A stretch of DNA of 64,000 nucleotides from Cyanoderma ruficeps. Its lineage: Eukaryota > Chordata > Aves > Passeriformes > Timaliidae. Position 1 is the first letter of the stretch, and each line of letters opens with the position of its first letter. Of this stretch, positions 12,501-24,970 are shown piece by piece. Below the pieces are notes generated by a model that was not told the DNA's origin, ran no database searches, and worked only from the letters and a program-made list of their open reading frames with translations. A program made the position numbers and the translations under genes. The stretch is taken from contig VZDJ01007749.1 in NCBI GenBank assembly GCA_008694505.1, positions 8,216,100-8,280,099 of the forward strand, given 5' to 3'.

Positions 12501-15500
12501 CGCATTTCATTTCAATCTTCCCTTCTCTCTTGAGAGTTGCCAGCAAATGGTCCAGAACTTCAGTTAGACTTCTTTTCTATTAGAGTTGTCACCAGCATAG
12601 CTCCTGAATTCTTTATAAGCTCTAGCGATGTGATCTAGAATAAAGGCCTGCTTTTGACCTTCAGGCATTGGCACGGCCTTGCTCAAACTTACTTTTTGAC
12701 CTTTCTGTCTCCTGATGTTCTGCGCCCTCTCCTTGGATCATCAGCCAAGCTGCCTTTCCCAGTCTGGGCTTGTCAACCTTTAAAGTAATGGTTACAAGTG
12801 TATTGATGCAGTAATGACTTTACAGCCCAGCAAGCTCCACTTCATTAAATTGGTTGTAATTTGAACTCCGAAACAAGATAGCATCTTCTGTAATTATATT
12901 TAAATAAATTAAGGTTAGAACTGTGGTATTTAGTTAGTGATAGATTGTCTTTATTTATTCTTGCACCTTGTCCCAGGACATTGTATGCATAATTAAAAAA
13001 ATAAGGCATATACTCTCATATAGAGTGGTTATGATATATAAGCACATTGACATGAAATTTAATGGTGCAATTAGCAACAGTATTTTCTGTGTTATTCACA
13101 GAAGCTGTTGCAGTATTTTACATTGCTTCCTAGTAATTAGTATATTAGTAATCCAGGTGATGGGGAGAGAAGTATTATGTAATAGTAACTGCTTCATTTC
13201 AGAAACACCAGGGCTTTATAGATATTCACCCTTACTTCTGCATTCCTTTTCCTTTGCAGTTTACAAATATGCACGTTTTGCTGCAACACAGGCTCTTCCT
13301 CAATTTGGAAAAGGGAAAGAAAAGAAGTGGAAACTGTATAACTTTACTGGCCTAATTTCAGTCTCTTTTAAAAAAATCATCTTGAGTCTAGCACAATTCC
13401 ACTGAAAATCTGGTAGTATAAAACTCAGAAAAGATCAAAATTAGACACTAGTTGTGCAGTGCATAGTATCTCTTCCAAAAAAGAGACAGATTTTTTTTCG
13501 AAGTTCTTACATGAAGTGTAAAAGATATTCTTTTGTAATATTTGAGAGCTAATCATTGGATAATGGGTGTTGCATGTTTAATGCAACAGTGTAGCTGTCA
13601 TGTTTTTCTTTTCTTTTTTTTCCTTTTCTTCTTTCTTCCTGCACATTCACCTCTTCTTGAACAGAAATAAAAGGTTCAAGGCTTGTCAGCATCAGTTTAT
13701 AGATAGCTGTTTAAAAATAATGAGGTATTGGGTATTGTAAGGCTCAGGGCTGTCTTGCCAGACTCATTTATTTCCATTCACCTTTTGTCAGAATTGCAGA
13801 CAGAAGACATTCAATTAAAACTTGTCACCTGTTGCTTGTGACCTAATTTGTATTTGTGAGTGTCACAGATTAGGATGCATATGGAGCCATTTAAAAATGT
13901 AAAGGAACAATAGGATTCTTAAACATTTTATGCCACGTTTTCTTCATGTGAACATCTTTGTTTATGGACCATTCTTCAAGGGAAATCACTTGGGCTAAGA
14001 AATAATAGAATTTATTTACACAAAGTCTCATTTACATGGGAAAACTAAGGGGATTTTATTCACATTCTTTTGTGGTTTAATGCATAAATGACAGTGCACA
14101 AAATTTCAGCATGTAGATGATTAGTTCATGCAAAGTTAATGTTCCTTTCAAGAGAGGTTGAGTACTGAGCTGTGTAAGTAATGCATTTATCAGTTCTTTT
14201 GTCAAACCGAAAAAAACAAACCACTGGGCTTTAACCTAAGAGATGTGTTTATCAGTCCCTTTGCAAAAATCCAGCCCCTCCTCCCAGGACAAAAATGAAA
14301 TTTCCAAAACACTGCTTTCATTTGGTTGCCTAGAAACTTTGTTTACTATTAAACAAGCAAAATCTGAAGTACTGGTTTGAAACATTTGCTTTACAAAAGC
14401 AGTATTTTTCTCTTTTGTTTTTTCAACCTGGAACAATTCACTAAGTATTTTAATTAGCCCGATTATTTGGGGTTTTTTTTAATAATAAACTGTTTCTCGC
14501 AAATTGTTGCAAAGGAACAGATAAATTAAACAACTCCTAATCACAGATCAAGTTAGATATTAAAGTAATAAACACTGTTTTGTTTTTCAGTTATATGAGT
14601 CAGTTCATGAATAACTGTTTTATAGGCACCTTTTGAGAACAGCCAATTTTACCCCACATTAACAAATACTTTTTGGTACTAAATGAATGTAAAGTAGGAG
14701 GATGATTTTTAGTCTTCCTATGCTAGTCTAAATAATGTGTTTAATTGTAGAGATGGCTATAGGAAGACAAAACACTAAAGCCTTCCCTGGTAATTGTTAA
14801 TTCAGCCATAGATCAGGACAACTTTAATGTGAGTCATAGCTTATATCTTCTTTGATGAATTAGGGCTCTGTTTTCAAAATATTACTTGCCTAGTAGACAC
14901 ATATTTTACATCTCTAGCTGAATTTTTACCTGCATAAGGTATTATCCAAATACTTTGTAAACTGATTGCAGAAGCTCTTTGGCGTCTTTGTAATTCAGCA
15001 CATAAAACAAGTATGCGGATCCAGAAAATATGATAGCTCATATTATCTTATTTCTTCAGCTGTGTTACTTTTCTGCCTCTTTCTACTGTATTGAGAGAGG
15101 TCTTTCATGGTTTGAAGTATTTTTTCCACTGCAGAACTTTCAGACTGCAGGGTTAATGCACTGGACTGTAACCTCAAATTATAGAGGTTGCTGAAGTTTC
15201 TAAAGAGTATCTAGATGAGTGTGCATTCTTAAATCTCAATACATTCTGTCTGTGTTCATAGTGGAAAAATCAACTAGTTTTTCTAGTTTATGTAAATAAA
15301 AGCAAAACAGAGTTTATAATATTCACTGAAGTTTACTCAGCAAAGAAATAATCACAGTATGTTGAAGTGAACTGGAACATGACATCAAGACATTGTATCA
15401 AAGGAGAACCACACTGGAACCTGCCATTAAAATTATTTCCGCACCTTCCAGTTTTGCTGTTAATCTGGGTTTTTTTACCTCTGCTACTGATGTTCCTCTA

Positions 15501-18500
15501 GAGCTTGGCAAGATGCAGTTATGTGGGTATTCATTTTTACCTGTCTCACTGTTGAAGACAACAATGGGAGTTTTGCAGACATCTGTAGAAAATGGACTGT
15601 TAGCCAGCTACCTATCTCAAAAAATGAGATAGGAATATTTTTCATACATATCCAAGGTTGTGTTGGAGCTGAGGTGGAGCTTGCCAGAGTGGTGTTGATG
15701 TAGAACATACCAGCTTGCCATGAGGCCATTACATAGGGGGAACAGGAAGGGAACAGAATATGAAATTTCTGAAGGAAGTCAAAATTGCACATTTGAGTCT
15801 AATTTCACACCTGTTGTTTACTGAGTAATTTTTTTTTCCAGAATAAAAAGCTCCCCAATTAAAGGTAGTGAACAATTTCTTATAGGCAGTCCTGATGTTG
15901 GTAGGACTTGAGTTGAAGGATTGAAGTATTGCCTTCCAATGTAACTTGAGAATTTCTTGTGAGTATAGAGCTCTGTGGAAAGGACAGGAATGTTTATGGG
16001 TCAAGTGAACAAATGAACATTGGAAGCTTGTAGCCAAGGTAAGAAGGAGGGGATGGAGAAGAATAGAGATGGGTGATAAAGGCCTAAATAGTGGTGGATG
16101 ATAAAAGGAGTAAATAATACACTTCTAATATGGCTTGGATTTGTATGGAAAATGAGATGACATGGTTAAACAGTATTTTCATGCTGAGGACTTGAATTGC
16201 AAAATCAATAATATATTGGGGTATGAGCAACCCTTTTGCTTATGTGGCATCATCAGAGTGGGTATCTGTCCTGCATGAGGTCTTCAAGGCAGTGTGAGAA
16301 AAGGACCACAGATAGGAATAATAATTTACATTTATTGGCCAGGGAGAGACAGATGAAGAAATACAGAGAAAATGAGTTCAGGTTTGCCTGTGTTGTTTCG
16401 ATTTAATAACCTGGTGGGTAGGTCGTGTAGGCACATCTGTTCTGGCCTTCAGTTGTTTCTGTGCAAGGCTATGTGAACACATTTAGTGTCGAGTGAGTGC
16501 CCAGTGTGCTTTTGTTGTGTGTTGTGTAGCATTTGATAGAACTCATGCAAAGATTTTGTAAGGAACCAGGAGGCAAAATTTTTTTGTAGAAGCTTATATA
16601 GTGACTATATAAAAGTATTTATTCCCTCAAGAGTAGTTGGAGAATTTCTTACGCTGCATCAGTACGTGTCATTGCTTTGTTTTAAAAAGTAGCTATTGCA
16701 TTTATTTACACAGTTTCCATCTCTCCCTGTATTGCAGCTCTACCACCCAACCCTCCTCTTCTGAGATTTGTAAGTCATGTCTAAATCTCTGACTACCCCT
16801 CACTCTTGAACAAATGATTTCATGAGTTGTGGTTGTCCTGAGATGTAAAGTGAACATGTTGCACTTTAACTTTGAAAGTAACTCCTCTTAACTGGTGGCA
16901 AGCCTGTTCTTCCTATTTCTACTCTGTGGTCATCCCTATTTTTCCCATTAGTGCTCTTGGTGTTGTTTCTCTGCTGAAGGCTTTTCAAATGAGCATTAGG
17001 AAAGGGAATGAGCATCAGGAATCAACTTCCTTGTCTGTGGTGGAGCAGTGTTCAGTGGCACGAATGGATGTTTGGACCCTGAAGAGCTGTAATTATAATA
17101 CAAACAGTGCACTTCATTGGGAGATATTACATGATTTTTTTATGGGTGGAGTGGGTATCTTTCTTTTCACTTCATGGTTGAGGACTGATTGGGTGAGTGA
17201 ACTGAGATGCTGAAGATTTTGGGAAGCCACAATGCACAGCAGAGCTGAAGCAGAGGTCTACTTAATTTCTCCAGATGTTACAATATCCTCCTTAATAATC
17301 TGAATACAGACTGTGTGGAGTTCAAACAGTTACATCTGTGACGTTAATGTAAAGTTCCTCCTGCCCCAAATGAGGAATTTTTGTGGACAAAATTACTTTT
17401 ATTTCTTCTCTTTGTGATTCTAACAAGGGAGGAATCAGTTGGTACTGTCTTGAGAGCTACTGTCTTGATAAATAAACCTTTATGTAATGAATTCTCTCAT
17501 ACAAGCTATAGGAGTTACAGAGGAATATGCATGCATATACTCTGGAAACTCTGGATTTCAGTTTGCTACCTGCCAAACTTCAAAGTTTTTATGGAATGTG
17601 AGATGAGTATAGCTTGTTAAACAGTGTTTTGCACTGTGTTTACTTCTATAATGGCCCTTGGGAAGTAAAATACCACTTAGGATGTGTTCGATTATCAGAA
17701 ATTAAATCCAAAGTATCTACTTTGTTACAGATACAGAAAAATATAGATATAGGATATCTTACAGATAAAGGCAATATTAGGAGCCAACATGATGGTAAAC
17801 TATCACTTTTAATGGAAGGGTTATAAAGCTCTAATTTATAGTCTATTGGTGTTATGTTATCAAAACTATTTCCACATTAAAATTTGAATTAGTTCTATTA
17901 TAGACTTAGGAAATTTTAAACTGCAATACAATTGCTCCCAGGTTATCTAGAAGTTGGGGTTTTTTAAAAGAAAGCTTTATTTGCAGATATAGCGATATAT
18001 ATTAGGTGAGGATCTAAGTAGAATTTTGCTATTGTGCCATTTTTCTGTATTTCCTTTCACTGAGTATGTGAATGGCTTGGATGTGTATCTCATCTAATGC
18101 AAAGGAGGTAAAAAAAATGGTTCATCTTGGTAGATTTATATTATTTTAATTTAAGCATCAGTTCCATTATTTTTTGATTAAACATACTTCTGTCTGATGC
18201 TATCCATCTTTTATCACTATGAAATCTGTTCCCAAGCAGAAAGAAGGATGGCATCTGAATTATGCAGAAATCATTTTCTATCTATTTTTCTTCAAATGCT
18301 GGGCAGTCTTTTTCATAATCCCACCAATATTGCATGTGGCTTGTTCTAATCCTCTGCCTATTTCTGAATATTCAACTATCAAACCTTGGTCTTTTGCTGT
18401 TTGTTTTTATGGCAGTGTATTGTCCAGGATGTCATTTGCTTCAGGTATAGTAGCTCAAACTCCTGATTCGAGTGTGAAGAACAGTGAGTTGTCATTAGTT

Positions 18501-20401
18501 CTGGAAAGGTTTGAGCTATCAGTTTTTTAAGTGGTATTGTAGTTCGTGCACTTCTAAGTATAACTTTAAAAAAATAAAAACAAAAATAACCATGCTGCAT
18601 TGATTGAATCAGCAAAAGTTTTATCAAACTGTTTAGACCACAAATCAGTCAAAGTTCCATAGCTAACTACCATAAATAAGATTTCATTCATAATTATGCA
18701 CCGACCTCTTAGGATATGTGGTTCATTTGTGTTACTATTTAAATCATGTGATCCCCATAAATGCAACTGGAGACATACAATGAGAAATGTACTTCTTGGG
18801 TTTGATGGACTGACATACAAGAGTCTTCTGCAGTAAACCAGGTGAAACTTCTCTGTTAAGTAGAGGTGATCATTACTCACTCTCCTGATGAGCAAAAGCT
18901 GTTGAGCAGTGTTGTAGAAAACTCACTAAATTACAGTTGCCGGTGTTTGTTGTGTCCTTAAAGCAAGCATCTCCTTTCTGTGTTAGTAACCCAGGAAATA
19001 GAAGCAAAAAATCCCAAACAAACCAATACCACCCCAACAATAGTTGGCCTGGGATTTCTGGTTAGTTGGCAAAACAGTTTTCCTTCACCAAAACCCAATC
19101 AATCCTTTTTGATTTTTGAGAAGGAAAGAGGACTGACAGATGTTTCCTGGTAACTAGTCTGTGCTACTAGTGCAGGTTCAGAGGCAGCACATAAACTCTG
19201 TGCTTTGTTCTTCTTGCTGTGCACATGAACTGTAACTTCTTTGGTGGTGGCTTCCCCTGCTGTCCAGACGGCAGTTCTTGAGGTGTTTTGTGTGTTAAGG
19301 GAGAGATCAGAGAGATGGGAAGTAGAAGAGTGGGGCACAATAATAATAATAGAAAATATACTTAGAGAGAGGAGAGCTAAAATAGACAATGAAAAGAAAA
19401 GTAAGGAAGTGAGTTGCACATCGCTCACAGGGGCCACTGATACTTTATGTGGCCTTGTGTTCTTTTGTTGTTAAATCTTTGTCATCAGGGACAAATTTTG
19501 AACTTGGCATTACTTGTCCTGTTGTCCTGCATATGTGCCAAGTTCTTCAACTTCCGTGTTATGTTACTACTTGGTTTTAATCACATTCATCCGGGTTGTC
19601 TGGAAATCTGCCTGGGAGACTCAGAATGAAATAAAAGTATTTCCTTGTTCTGTAAGACCCACTGCCTTTGCACCCTTTCACCTTGTTCCATTTTGTCAGT
19701 AAGAGCAGTAATAGCTTGTTTCATGAAGATAAACTCCTATATATCCTTACAAACCAGGCAGCAGAATGCTGTATTGAAGGAATGAACAGTATGGACATAG
19801 AACACAAACATTAATTCATCATTGATGACATCTAAATGCACAACTGTACAATTTCTTTCAAATCCTCATGAACAATTTCAGTCTTTTAGCCACATCTGTA
19901 TTCTTATTTTACTAGGGATACTTACTTTGTATCCTCTGGCCATGTTAATCCATCTTAATTTGGTTTTGATTATCTAAACTGTATACAGAACTCATTGTTT
20001 CTAAAGTTCTAATTCTCTGTACTTCTCTGCTCATAATGTTATGCTTCTATATCCATGGTGTTTATTACAGCTTTGAAATTCTGCTTCTGGCAAAGATGAC
20101 TTAAGATTAGGCTCTTTCAAATGGAAACTAAACTTGCTAGCTCTTTTTAATAATATGTAAAAATGAATGAATGGTTTTAAATGAACAGGAAATTATGTTG
20201 TATACTTAGTCTTGCATGTGTGGAACTCTAAACTGCTTGCAAATACCTGCAATGCTGATTCCCCATGCTTTCTTAAATTAATCTTTTGAAATAAACATGC
20301 TTTTAATATAAATATTGGAAGGCAGGAAATCGAAGATTGTTACCTGAAAGGCATGCTCATGATGTATTTAATTACATGTTTGCTTGTGTTTCCAAATGTA
20401 G

Positions 20402-20512
20402 GTGTGCGCCTAGACCGAGTACGTGGAGGTCGCCAGAAGTACAAGCGCAGAATAGATGCAGAGAACAGCCCATATCTGAACCCTCAGCTAGTTCAGCCAG
20501 CAAAAAAGCCAT
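20402..20512 (+). CDS. ESRRG: ESRRG exon A: DNA-binding-domain C-terminal extension and hinge
   Basis: This 111-bp internal exon encodes 36 full codons plus split codons at each end. It opens with GT, completing a glycine codon begun upstream, and continues V-R-L-D-R-V-R-G-G-R-Q-K-Y-K-R-R. That segment is the T/A-box extension that follows the second zinc finger in ERRs and contacts the 5' TNA bases of the extended half-site in the minor groove. The rest (I-D-A-E-N-S-P-Y-L-N-P-Q-L-V-Q-P-A-K-K-P) is hinge and matches ERRγ; the beta paralogue has R-L-D-S-E-N. The acceptor is TTTCCAAATGTAG with a short pyrimidine stretch, and the donor is a strong T|GTGAGT at 20513. The exon ends on the first base of a tyrosine codon (phase 1), completed by AT of exon B. 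Length and residues are intact. Confidence 0.96.
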
Positions 20513-22024
20513 GTGAGTACACCACATACACAGCATGTCTCTCTCAGCACGGGCTGTTGACTCCTAGCCCTGTTTGCTAAGCTCCTTCTCAGTTGAAGAA
20601 GGGTTGGGTCAGAAAATATTACCATGAAGACTATATCAATTCGGCTGTTAACAGGTTTTGTTTTAAACACGCTCATCTTTCTCAAGTGGAGTTGAACAAA
20701 GAGTGTTTTTACAGGTGGAAGTGTATAAAAGCATGGTTTATGCAGTGCAAATTTTACATTTACAGGTTATCTTTATTTTCAGTGGTACATAAAATGGTTC
20801 ATACTGTGATCATTAGCTCATTGAAGCTTCTACTTTCAGATTTCACAAGAAAGTGATTTTTGTAGTTTTCACTAACTAAATGAGTTTGACTGCTCAACCT
20901 CCCTATGAAAATACATTAAGAGCCTCATTAATTTATACCTATAGATTAATACACTACCTAGCATTAGATTAAAACAGCAATATGCCACACTAATAACAAA
21001 GCTAAAAGTGGTAGTTTGGGCTTTACTACCCTGATGGATTTTTTTTTTTTTGCTTTGTTTTGTTACGTTATAATAATGTCCTTGATTGTATCTCACCAGG
21101 CTGAAATTAAGAGAGAAAGAGATGATCATCTCACTGCTAAAATACAAGTTCCATCCTCTTTGCGATTAACTAAAAATAGTTAGGGGTTTTGCTTTGCAGC
21201 TTATATAAACTCAAGCAGTGACTGTACTAATTCCATGAAGTAAATTTAATAGCATTATAGCTGTAGTGCAAGAGGCTGGTGTGTTACCCTGCAAAGACAC
21301 ACAGGCTATGCATCAAGTGTTGTGAACTCTTCCAAATTCAAATAGGAATGCACATGTCCAGTTGCTCCTGCTGAGGAGATTAATTTGCTCCTAACATGGA
21401 TAAATAAGCCAGTGAAATAAGGAGGGCAAATTCCTTCTTGTCTCCCATTTGCCTCTGCCCCTAAGCCTCTGACAACACACATGTCAGTTTTAGCCCCTTG
21501 AAAATACCTGGCTGGATGGAAAATGGAATCTGTTTCCGATGGTGTTCCCCAGTAGGGGACAGTGCTGTGTACAATACGTTTGAGCATATGGGGATCTGGA
21601 GAGCAAATAAACAGTCTTTGAACTGTAAGTGAAAGGGCATTTTAGCTGTGTTAAAGAAAAAGCAGCCAGTTTTACATAAAATTAAGGCTTAAGTGAACAT
21701 ATGGCATAGTTTCCTTTTGCCTTTCCAAAAAACATTATGCTGATTATATTCCTTCAATTGTCCAATCTGGCATCTTCTACTCAGCCTCCATAAGCTGTCC
21801 CACTGTTCTGTAAATACAATCTAGGGCTGCACTAAGCAGATTTTGCACATTATAATAAAAACTTTCTGATAATACAATAAAATTTAATAAACTCTAATGC
21901 TTAATTTCATTAGAGGTTTAGTTTTCCTGGGTGCACAGATTGTCAGTTTTTCATTTACTTGATATTGTCATTGAGTAGAAATGTTGATAGCCTAACATAC
22001 CAAAAAAAGCCAAGACCAAGCAGA

Positions 22025-22063
22025 CCAAAAAAAAAAACCAAACAAAAAAAATCCAACCCAAAA
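22025..22063. repeat. A-rich simple sequence
   Basis: A runs are broken by C and CC (CCAAAAAAAAAAACC, CAAACAAAAAAAATCC). It is low-complexity sequence with no family assignment. Confidence 0.6.
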
Positions 22064-24420
22064 GCCACAAGCCCTTAAGATATAAGCAGAGGTTAATGCA
22101 GTTGTACTGAAATACAAGAATCTCTGTGTAAACCCAAGATTATTGCAACGTGGTGCATTATATTACCTATAAGGTGATAACTACACCAATTTCTCTAAGC
22201 TCCAGTTGTCTGAGATAAACTAACCTCCTCATAAATCATTACTCATTATCTGAGTGCCTCCCTCCATTTTCCTTAGCTTGTCCAAGCACAAAGAATTTTG
22301 TAATAAGCATTTTCAAAACTTAATTTTCAAATCCTGGCAGATAAGTGTCCAGATTTGAAACAGTTGAATCAGTTTTGTGTGGAAGTAGCCTGGGAGATTT
22401 TCTGGACCCTGACTGATAGTTTGTGCATAACAAAGGCACAGGAATGAAAATTGGTTCTATTGATTCTAATTAGGGAAACATTAAATAAGATTTACCTAGA
22501 AACAGTGCTCATGGCTATTCAATTTCCTGAGTGATGGAGTTTTCTGAGTACATTCAGAATTTTCCTATGTTCTATGCTAATGCATGTGCCAATACATGTA
22601 GCTTTTTCCCCCTGTAAGGAAAGAGCAGGTGTTTGGAGGATCTTTCCTTCATCTTCTTCTGATCTCTCTTGTATTTTCCAGCTTCACCCTAGAATTTAAT
22701 CGCCTGCCCGTAGATTTTATTGACTGCAAGAATAAAAAAGATTTGAGATTTTGCAAATCCTGAGTCAAAATAGACGATATTCTGAAATCGTCTTTGGAAT
22801 GCCATTGGTGAGGAGCCTCATATGTGAATGAAAGTGGTTCTTTGGGCATTTCTTGTGCTGCAGGGGAAAAAAGCCCAGAATTTGGGGATGAGAGTGCTTC
22901 TTCATTCATTTATCATGGTTTAAAAACCCAAAAAGTAGAAGTCCTCAGCTGCATATGTCTGGATGTTAAGAAACTTTTAATTAATTTATCCTATTTTCCT
23001 AACCAATTAAAAATACTGGAATTTGGAAAGAAGTAATGTTATCTTTTCTCACTTACATATTTTCTGTGTGAAATAGAACAGGTTATGAAGAGACTGTTTA
23101 AAAAGTAAAAAAAATTAAAAATTAAAAAAATTTGCAAAGGCTGTTTGCCAGTATAAGTTAAAATTGCCATCTGTCATTTCTAAATAAGAATAGAATTCCT
23201 CATTAATCAGTTTGATAATCAGTCAACTATTGAGATCAAAAATTGCATCAGTTGGCATAGTTCCTATAAAGCATGAATATGTCCCCTTATAATAAAACAA
23301 ACTTGATGTGATGGTTTCCAGTTGGCTCTTGCACTTATTATATGAAGGACCAACATATATCACAACTTCTGACACACAAATTTGGAATAAGGCAAAAATT
23401 GTAGAGACAGTAGATCAAAGTCAAGGAGTCTGTGTCACTAAAGAGCAGTAAAGTATCAGAAATCTGAATCCAGTGAGCATTTTATGGAAATATGTCATGG
23501 ACTACTAGGGATTCTCTCTGACACTGCTGGGCAAGGCACATCCCAGTCAGCTTCCATTGCAGGAGAACAATGTGGTCTGTCCTGTGACTTACATGCAGAT
23601 GGAGAAAATGATACTGGCAGCATTCTCTGTACTCAGGAAATACTTGGTGTCTTCTTACAGTGGAATCCCATTTGTATCAAGCCTTAAAACATTTAATCTC
23701 ACTGAAGGGAACAGATTCACGTAAAATCACTAAAGGGTGTCATTTGGGTTTTAATTTCTGATGGTGCATTTGACGTCAAAAATGTACCTACCAGGAGAAG
23801 TAAAATTTAAATATACTGGGAAATATAGCAATGTACCCTGTATTAGGAGGCTTAATGAATTAGTCCTTTTCCTGTTTTTTCAGTTCTGCCTTCTCAGAGT
23901 AATAAATCAGGCTCCTGAATAGAGATAAAATATTTCCATTGTGCTTTCACATGGATATAATGCTCATATTAGTAGTTTATCCTACTTACAGAATAGCAAC
24001 ACTTTTGTAAGTCTTGTGGGCTCTTCTCTTTTTTTTTTCCTCTCTGCATTTTTCCATATAACTTAATTGATTATTCCAAATAGATGTCACAAGTCAACTG
24101 GATGAAAAAGTAAATATTTAACACATGAATGAAAATGCTAGATGGATAAAAATAAGCAGTGTGTGACTACGATAAAGTATCGTTCTTTGCACAAAACCAG
24201 TTTTCTGAGGTAGAGTTTGCATACTTTCATACTTTACTTAGTTTTGCACTCTTTATTCTCTTTGATTTTAGTGTTTTTTCCTGTTTAGAAGGAAACAGGA
24301 TCATTAGTCTGGGTTTGTACATCGTGAATGGTAGTTGGGGTCAGTGACAGAAGTTACAGATTTCAGTGATTGAGTAATTGCATGTGGTATTTACTCACTC
24401 AAAAATACCCCTGCCTTTAA

Positions 24421-24440
24421 GGGGTGGGGAGGGTTGCGGG
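24421..24440 (+). other. G-quadruplex motif
   Basis: GGGGTGGGGAGGGTTGCGGG has four runs of at least three G, separated by loops of 1, 1 and 4 bases, and so fits the standard G3+N1-7 pattern. It lies on the sense strand of the intron, about 350 bases before exon B, so it could fold in the pre-mRNA as well as in DNA. This is the clearest such motif I saw in an AT-rich window. A splicing or pausing role is speculation. Confidence 0.6.
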
Positions 24441-24789
24441 TAATCAGATGCAAACAAAATGTTTCTATTTGAACAGTGCAAAATACATTATAATGCATTA
24501 ATATTTTCCTATAAAGTTTGTATTCTAGTAATAAAAGGGGATCATGTATGTCTGTGTTCTGTTGAATTTATTCTCTTAAGAACATACATGTCTGGCTTGA
24601 AAAACGCTGTTAATGGATCAGATTTGTTTGTGCTGTAACTACTTGTCAGAGGTCATGAAGTTACAATAAGGTGTAATTAGGTTCAGTATCTTAAGACAAA
24701 TTTTTGTGCACTTTGAAATCTGAGCCATCTGTTTGAAGTGTAGAATGATGCTGCTGGTGATCTTGTAATATTCTGGACCATTTTTACAG

Positions 24790-24970
24790 ATAACAAGATT
24801 GTCTCCCATTTGCTGGTGGCTNNNNNNNNNNNNGGTGGCTGAACCAGAGAAGATCTATGCTATGCCTGACCCCACTGTTCCAGACAGTGACATCAAAGCA
24901 CTTACCACTCTTTGTGACCTGGCAGACAGAGAACTGGTGGTGATCATTGGATGGGCTAAGCATATTCCAG
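24790..24970 (+). CDS. ESRRG: ESRRG exon B: ligand-binding domain, helix 1 to helix 3 (contains assembly gap)
   Basis: The exon starts AT (completing tyrosine) and reads [10 protein letters not shown], then hits 12 N at 24822-24833, and resumes V-A-E-P-E-K-I-Y through helix 3 to H-I-P-G. In human ERRγ numbering, Glu275, which contacts phenolic ligands such as 4-hydroxytamoxifen, is at 24931-24933. Asp273 and Trp282 are also present, and G-W-A-K at the end opens the nuclear-receptor LBD signature. The acceptor is TTTTTACAG and the donor is CCAG|GTACAT. The nominal length is 181 bp, but 7 bases (GGTGGCT) occur on both sides of the gap. Removing 12 N and one copy leaves 162 bp, exactly 53 codons plus the split codons, and restores the frame. 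The frameshift is therefore an assembly error, not a mutation. Confidence 0.95.
24822..24833. other. assembly gap, 12 N, inside exon B
   Basis: The gap is bounded by GGTGGCT at 24815-24821 and again at 24834-24840. The repeated 7-mer indicates that the two sequence ends overlap and should be merged, so no bases are really missing. Confidence 0.9.

Larger units (their letters stand above)
1..20401 (+). other. ESRRG: ESRRG intron upstream of exon A (3' part)
   Basis: This is about 20.4 kb of AT-rich non-coding DNA ending in an AG acceptor at 20400-20401. The donor lies outside the window. The missing upstream exon should encode the second zinc finger and end in G, completing the glycine codon G|GT at the start of exon A. 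I searched by eye for that exon's conserved C-Q-A-C-R-F-M-K-C segment and did not see it. Contents worth naming are an A22 tract (3231-3252), a short palindrome (1212-1243) and two weak candidate conserved blocks (3590-3800, 9405-9550). The open frames here, such as 12968-13405 (145 codons), are AT-rich chance frames with no recognisable domain. Nothing else supportable was seen. Confidence 0.85.
20513..24789 (+). other. ESRRG: ESRRG intron between exons A and B (4277 bp)
   Basis: This is a complete intron: donor GTGAGT at 20513 and acceptor TTTTTACAG ending at 24789, in phase 1. Contents are AT-rich unique sequence, a poly-T run near 21040-21051, an A-rich stretch with CCAAAC words (about 22025-22063) and a G-quadruplex motif (24421-24440). 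No exon, repeat family or RNA gene was recognised. The short open frames are unremarkable. Confidence 0.9.

Noticed and set aside
12968..13405. 145-codon open frame
   Set aside because: AT-driven codon content and no family resemblance. Chance frame in intron.
24784..24841. True frameshift or inactivated ESRRG copy (pseudogene)
   Set aside because: The duplicated 7-mer at the N gap explains it as an assembly error. Introns and splice sites are intact and the rest of the protein is perfect.
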